Shown here piece by piece: positions 32,799-36,216 of a stretch of DNA of 36,216 bases. How positions within the stretch are numbered: position 1 is the first letter of the stretch; every line of letters begins with the position of its first letter. A program made the translations under genes and the position numbers. Where the stretch lies: the NCBI GenBank assembly GCA_017559185.1, contig JAFYSU010000022.1, positions 1 to 36,216 of the forward strand, in the 5' to 3' direction. The notes under the pieces were generated by a model. It was not told the DNA's origin. It saw nothing but the letters and a program-made list of their open reading frames with translations, and did no database searches. The DNA is from Oscillospiraceae bacterium (GTDB taxonomy: Bacteria > Bacillota > Clostridia > Oscillospirales > Ruminococcaceae).

Positions 32799-32804
32799 TA
32801 TAAT
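32799..32804 (+). promoter_or_regulatory. ndk promoter -10 element
   Basis: TATAAT about 70 bp before ndk; the -35 region (TATTCA) is weak. A short AGGGC/GCCCT hairpin lies at the start of the leader (32819-32832). Confidence 0.5.
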
Positions 32805-32875
32805 AAGTTTTGTATGCAAGGGCTTATGCCCTAAAAATCGCTATACATCTAAAAGGAAAAGGATGGTAAAATACT

Positions 32876-33280
32876 ATGGCTATGGAAAGAACCTATATCA
32901 TGCTCAAACCTGACGCAATCAAACGCGGTCTGATGGGTGAAGTTATTGCAAGAATTGAAAGAAAAGGCTACCGTATCACCGATGCTAAAATGATGAACTT
33001 GAACGAAGCAATTCTGAAAGAACATTATGCACACATCGCTGACAAACCTTTCTTCCCAGAAATCGTTGAATACATGACAAGCGGTCCTGTATTCGGCATG
33101 ATCGTTGAAGGTGAAAACGCTGTTAAAGGTATGCGTATCATCATGGGCGCAACCAAATTTGAAGAAGCTACCGCTGGCACTATCCGCGGCGACTACGCTT
33201 TCTCTACTGCTGAAAACATCATCCACGGTTCTGACTCCGTTGAAAACGGCGAAATCGAAATCAAAAGATTTTTCGGCTAA
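32876..33280 (+). CDS. ndk: Nucleoside diphosphate kinase
   Basis: Balances NTP pools by phosphate transfer through a phosphohistidine. 134 residues, standard. The catalytic His117 is in NIIHGSDS, with Lys11 in LKPDA and the GATKFEEATAGTIRGD segment. AAGGATGG precedes the ATG. Codon use is strongly biased, like hydA and the aldolase. Monocistronic. Confidence 0.96.
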   Translation: MAMERTYIMLKPDAIKRGLMGEVIARIERKGYRITDAKMMNLNEAILKEHYAHIADKPFFPEIVEYMTSGPVFGMIVEGENAVKGMRIIMGATKFEEATAGTIRGDYAFSTAENIIHGSDSVENGEIEIKRFFG

Positions 33281-33293
33281 TTAAAAGCTAAAC

Positions 33294-33328
33294 AAAAACT
33301 CCTCGATTTTAAAATCGAGGAGCTTTTT
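33294..33328. terminator. Bidirectional terminator between ndk and the YcxB-like genes
   Basis: A 12-bp perfect inverted repeat (33299-33310 and 33311-33322) with A and T tracts; the central TTTTAAAA forms the loop. Confidence 0.85.
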
Positions 33329-33330
33329 AT

Positions 33331-33906
33331 TTAAAAAAGTTTTCCTTTTGCATTCACGCATTTTTTGTTTATAAATCCCTTGAACTCCTCATCCGTTCCT
33401 TTGGTAAACGAGTTCCTTTTTACAAGCACCGCTACACCCGGTCTTATCATTAATACATAAAGACTTCGGGTATTAAGCAGGCGTATAATTTTTTCGTAGC
33501 GTATGTACTGGATATCAAAAACTGCGGGGTTATGAACCGTAAATTGCTCTTCTCCTGCAACAACCACAGCTTCGGGGGCTTTTTCCTTGTTTAAAATTTT
33601 TGCTCTGCCCTCCATAAGCTTACCGCTTCGGTAAACCTTAACAGCAACCGACACTGCCCACAAAACAGGTCCCAACAGCAGCACCGCTTCGGTATACCAT
33701 TTAACCTGCGGATAAACAAACGGGCCGGCAATTCCTATTATAAACATAAAAATAAACAATCCCCACAGCACCACAATTTTAGTTTGACTGCAAAGATACA
33801 CTAACTGAAACTGTCTGAGCAGATTTGATGTTATAAAGTACCTGTTTTCAAAAATAACTGTTTTTTCGGTTCTGTGCTCATCAAGCGATATTACTTTATT
33901 ACTCAT
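33331..33906 (-). CDS. YcxB-like membrane protein, copy 1
   Basis: A 191-residue protein with two membrane spans (about 42-62 and 68-92) and a soluble C-terminal half. The end (SLYVLMIRPGVAVLVKRNSF followed by TKGTDEEFKGFINKK) is the YcxB-like C-terminal pattern. Function of the family is unknown. The start at 33906 has GGGGAGA 9 nt upstream, and its ATG lies within the last codons of copy 2 (8-bp overlap). A further ATG seven codons upstream sits before that site. Last gene of the rsmA operon. Confidence 0.7.
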   Translation of the reverse strand: MSNKVISLDEHRTEKTVIFENRYFITSNLLRQFQLVYLCSQTKIVVLWGLFIFMFIIGIAGPFVYPQVKWYTEAVLLLGPVLWAVSVAVKVYRSGKLMEGRAKILNKEKAPEAVVVAGEEQFTVHNPAVFDIQYIRYEKIIRLLNTRSLYVLMIRPGVAVLVKRNSFTKGTDEEFKGFINKKCVNAKGKLF

Positions 33907-34435
33907 TATTATCGGTCTCCCCTGCATATGACCATTTTTTACAGAAATCCGTTAAAAAAAGCTGTTCTATTCCTGCCGAAAATCCACACTTGCGCAAAAT
34001 AAGCATACCTTGCAAATGTTTTATAATAAATAAATTTTCGGATTGAATAACATCCTGTACCTGCGAAAAATTTATAACTTCCGTCACACTTCCCTTTTGG
34101 TATTCAACCGATATACAGCCTCCAACCTTAACCAAAATATGCGGAAGCTGCCCGCCGAACTTTTCCCGCATATCTGCCGAATATTTTTTTGCCTGTATGC
34201 CAGTCAAAATCCATGTTGCTGCAAACCACACCAACGGAAGACCTATCAAAACCACTCTTTGTGCCGTTTTAAGACTTTGCGGAACAACAAGACTGAACAA
34301 ACCCGCTATTAAAAACAGCCTTAAAAGCTTTGCACAAAAATTTATTGTTTTTCTGTCATAAAAGCTTGCTCGGTATGCTTCGGATAAAATCTCCTCTGTC
34401 ATTATGTATCTGTTTACATATTCCTTTTTGTTCAA
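33899..34435 (-). CDS. YcxB-like membrane protein, copy 2
   Basis: A 178-residue protein with two membrane spans (about 35-52 and 60-80) and a C-terminal domain with the pattern NLFIIKHLQGMLILRKCGF then IEQLFLTDFCKKW. It appears to start at TTG 34435 with AAGGGGA upstream; the next in-frame ATG, 11 codons later, has no ribosome binding site. Middle of three related genes and overlapping copy 1, so cotranscribed and probably coupled. Confidence 0.68.
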   Translation of the reverse strand: MNKKEYVNRYIMTEEILSEAYRASFYDRKTINFCAKLLRLFLIAGLFSLVVPQSLKTAQRVVLIGLPLVWFAATWILTGIQAKKYSADMREKFGGQLPHILVKVGGCISVEYQKGSVTEVINFSQVQDVIQSENLFIIKHLQGMLILRKCGFSAGIEQLFLTDFCKKWSYAGETDNNE

Positions 34436-34468
34436 CAGCCATTTCCCCTTAAAGCCAACTTTTTACAC

Positions 34469-34969
34469 TCAAACAAGCTTTGCTTTTTCTTTTATAAATT
34501 TTGAAAAATCGTCTGCATTTCCGCTTATAAACGAGTCTTTTCTAAGTATTACACCCGAACCGCTATACAGCATCATAACAAACAAATTCTTGCTTTCGAC
34601 AGTAAACACAAGCTCCGTAAAATCAAAGTGCTGTTTTTCGGTGCTTCCTTCTACCGCAACTTCAATATTTTCACCTATCGCAATGGTCAGCACAGGGTCT
34701 TGACTTCCGCTTGCTTCTTTGCTTTTTTGGATGTTCTTTTTCACACCTTTGCGGTAACCGTACACAATCGAACCGACCACCAACACCACCACAAATATCA
34801 GCCATGCATTAAACAGACACTGGTTTTTTGCAAAATTATATACTGCACCTGCCATAGCAGCTGCCGCCAGCAGCAAAAACAACTTAAACAACGGCGCCCG
34901 CTTCATTACAGCCATTCTATACTCAAACAATGTTTCGCTGTCCAACGAATACTTATTTTCAAAAAGCAT
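34469..34969 (-). CDS. YcxB-like membrane protein, copy 3
   Basis: A 166-residue protein with two membrane spans (about 29-47 and 54-72), then a soluble domain ending NLFVMMLYSGSGVILRKDSF and ADDFSKFIKEK, the clearest YcxB-like pattern of the three. AAAGGAG is 7 nt before the ATG. It lies 16 bp downstream of rsmA. The order of the three paralogues after rsmA is copy 3, copy 2, copy 1. Confidence 0.72.
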   Translation of the reverse strand: MLFENKYSLDSETLFEYRMAVMKRAPLFKLFLLLAAAAMAGAVYNFAKNQCLFNAWLIFVVVLVVGSIVYGYRKGVKKNIQKSKEASGSQDPVLTIAIGENIEVAVEGSTEKQHFDFTELVFTVESKNLFVMMLYSGSGVILRKDSFISGNADDFSKFIKEKAKLV

Positions 34970-34985
34970 TTAAAAGCTCCTTTTT

Positions 34986-35861
34986 TTATTTTGCGTTGTC
35001 TTCAAAATATTTAACAAAGCAATCCGCAAGTGTGCCGAACTGCTGCAATGTAAGCTCCTCTGCACGAGCTGTTGCCGAAAGTCCTGCCGACTCAAGCACC
35101 GCAGCTACCTCGCTTTTGCCAACACCCATAGTGGAAGAAAGCGTATTGCTCAAGGTTTTTCTGCGCTGTGCAAAAGCTCCTCTTACTACTCGGAAAAACA
35201 TTTTTTCGTCTTTTACATCTACAGCAGGCTGCGGCAGTATATTAAGTCTTATAACACACGAATCAACATCGGGTGCAGGCATGAACGACCCGCGGGAAAC
35301 ATGGAACAAAATTTCGGGCTCACTGTAATAACGAACCGCAAGTGTTACCGCACCGGCTTCACGGCTTGCCGCAGGTGCACATATGCGCTGTGCTGCCTCC
35401 TTTTGCACCATTACGGTAAGTCCTTTTATTGGAAGTCTTGCCTCAAGTATACCCATTATTATAGGCGAGGTTATATAGTACGGAAGATTTGCGCAAACCA
35501 CAACTTCCATTCCTGCAAATTCATCTTCAATAAGCTTTGCAAGGTCTACTTTAAGCACATCTTCATTTATTATTTTAATGTTATCGTAGTCTGCAAGAGT
35601 TTCGTCCAAAAGCGGCATAAGACGCTTGTCCAGTTCTATAACCACTACCTTGTCCGCACGCTGTGCAAGCTCAACGGTAAGCACACCAATACCTGCACCA
35701 ATTTCAATAACGCCCACACCTTCGGCAGCACCGCATTCCTCCGCCATTCTTGGACATACCGACGGATTAATCAAAAAGTTTTGTCCCATCGCCTTTGAAA
35801 ATGTAAATCCATGCTTTTGCAGCAGCTGTTTTATTGTTCCTATATTAGAAAGCTTGCTCAT
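34986..35861 (-). CDS. rsmA: 16S rRNA dimethyladenosine transferase (KsgA/RsmA)
   Basis: Dimethylates the two adjacent adenines in the 3' hairpin of 16S rRNA. 291 residues from ATG 35861 (GGAGAT upstream); open frame further upstream overlaps the promoter. Conserved elements: GQNFL (N-terminal), SAM motif I EIGAGIGVLT, the catalytic NLPYYITSPII, and a C-terminal helical domain containing FAQRRKTLSNTL. First gene of a unit with three YcxB-like genes. Confidence 0.95.
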   Translation of the reverse strand: MSKLSNIGTIKQLLQKHGFTFSKAMGQNFLINPSVCPRMAEECGAAEGVGVIEIGAGIGVLTVELAQRADKVVVIELDKRLMPLLDETLADYDNIKIINEDVLKVDLAKLIEDEFAGMEVVVCANLPYYITSPIIMGILEARLPIKGLTVMVQKEAAQRICAPAASREAGAVTLAVRYYSEPEILFHVSRGSFMPAPDVDSCVIRLNILPQPAVDVKDEKMFFRVVRGAFAQRRKTLSNTLSSTMGVGKSEVAAVLESAGLSATARAEELTLQQFGTLADCFVKYFEDNAK

Positions 35862-35901
35862 AACTTTATCTCCAATATTTTTCGTTTTAACTTTATCTTT
35901 T

Positions 35902-35930
35902 ATTATATCAATTTGGCAACTGTAAGGCAA
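35902..35930 (-). promoter_or_regulatory. rsmA promoter
   Basis: Minus strand TTGCCT (35925-35930), 17-bp spacer, TATAAT (35902-35907). Confidence 0.7.
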
Positions 35931-35999
35931 TAAAAAGCCTGCAATCTCCCTTTTACCTTTTGGACTGACGAATTTCAACTCTGGCAATTTCACCAAACA

Positions 36000-36028
36000 T
36001 TGATGCGAACAGGAAAATATGATAAAGT
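36000..36028 (+). promoter_or_regulatory. Candidate promoter of the serine hydrolase gene
   Basis: TTGATG (36000-36005), 17-bp spacer, TAAAGT (36023-36028), about 40 bp before the start codon. Confidence 0.5.
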
Positions 36029-36067
36029 GAACTGAACGATAAATAATAATTTGATGGAGAAATCTTT

Positions 36068-36216
36068 ATGAAATTATTTGAAAATATTATCCCAAGAGAT
36101 TTTCAAGGTGGAGTGCTTGTTCTTAAAGACGGTCAAGTTGTTTTTGAATATTGTCAAGGTAATGCTGACCATAGCACAAACACTCCCTTCACATCACATA
36201 CTACAATTACATTAGC
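36068..36216 (+). CDS. Serine beta-lactamase-like hydrolase, N-terminal fragment (runs off window)
   Basis: The first 49 residues are visible from ATG 36068, with GGAGAAA upstream. The segment FQGGVLVLKDGQVVFEYCQG followed by NADHSTNTPFTSHTTI matches the start of class C beta-lactamase/PBP4*-like hydrolases, which have a GVVLVAKDG-type strand, GYAD and PxTxxTxF before the SxxK serine. The catalytic serine would fall just past the window end. No signal peptide is seen. The codons are more A+T-rich than in most neighbours. Confidence 0.6.
   Translation, partial: MKLFENIIPRDFQGGVLVLKDGQVVFEYCQGNADHSTNTPFTSHTTITL

Noticed and set aside
1..36216. CRISPR array, prophage, transposase or insertion sequence
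   Set aside because: No regularly spaced repeats, no transposase or integrase motifs and no phage genes were seen. The only mobile-looking element is the R-M island.

Overview
This 36.2 kb window reads as a chromosomal segment of an anaerobic, low-to-mid G+C Firmicute of the class Clostridia, probably a gut Oscillospirales/Ruminococcaceae-type organism. The evidence is a single-subunit [FeFe] hydrogenase with 2[4Fe-4S] domain, a class 1B dihydroorotate dehydrogenase (PyrD/PyrK), RNase J with a basic N-terminal tail, a DnaD/DnaI-type replication-initiation pair, a type-3 (archaeal-like) ProRS, an NPATG-anchored surface protein and strong AGGAGG ribosome binding sites. Nearly everything is housekeeping. 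The placement below class level is inference.

Layout. 1-3.6 kb: five overlapping genes lysA(end)-dapF-dapA-dapB-dapH of the acetylated diaminopimelate/lysine pathway. 3.7-8.4 kb, minus strand: aroE, an SDR enzyme fused to a C-terminal zinc-ribbon-like tail, an ArAE-type membrane protein, and proS. 8.42-11.52 kb: a compact A+T-rich restriction-modification island (controller protein, two candidate nuclease subunits, convergent m5C methyltransferase) bracketed by an 11-bp direct repeat whose right copy lies in the acpP terminator. 11.5-12.6 kb: acpP divergent from aroK. 12.6-15.5 kb, minus: pyrK-pyrD-histidine phosphatase-ruvX operon. 15.6-16.4 kb, minus: a CBM9-like protein and a 47-residue membrane peptide. 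16.5-18.9 kb: transaldolase-type aldolase, then rnhA-mnmA on the minus strand.

19.0-21.5 kb: RNase J behind a leader of about 445 nt with many complementary segments, including a geometry that fits an H-type pseudoknot. 22-23.4 kb: hydA after a 0.65 kb intergenic region. 23.5-25.2 kb, minus: a divergent second MnmA, a six-cysteine small protein and tRNA-Ala(GGC). 25.3-28.2 kb: a SAM methyltransferase, then dnaD-dnaI on the minus strand. 28.3-30.2 kb: PHP phosphoesterase, TSCPD protein and an unknown protein. 30.2-32.7 kb, minus: an NPATG surface protein with a structured 177-nt leader, and an orphan polyprenyl-phosphate sugar transferase. 32.8-33.3 kb: ndk. 33.3-35.9 kb, minus: rsmA followed by three tandem YcxB-like membrane proteins. 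36.07 kb to the end: the start of a serine beta-lactamase-like hydrolase.

Genes that work together: dap/lys (cell-wall DAP and lysine), aroE and aroK (shikimate pathway, two separate loci), pyrK/pyrD (orotate synthesis), dnaD/dnaI (helicase loading), and the four-gene R-M module. The least explained items are the RNase J leader, the paired degenerate nuclease subunits with the direct repeat around the island, the SDR-zinc-ribbon fusion, the surface-protein leader and the active-site-altered MnmA paralogue. All calls come from reading the sequence; no database search was run.
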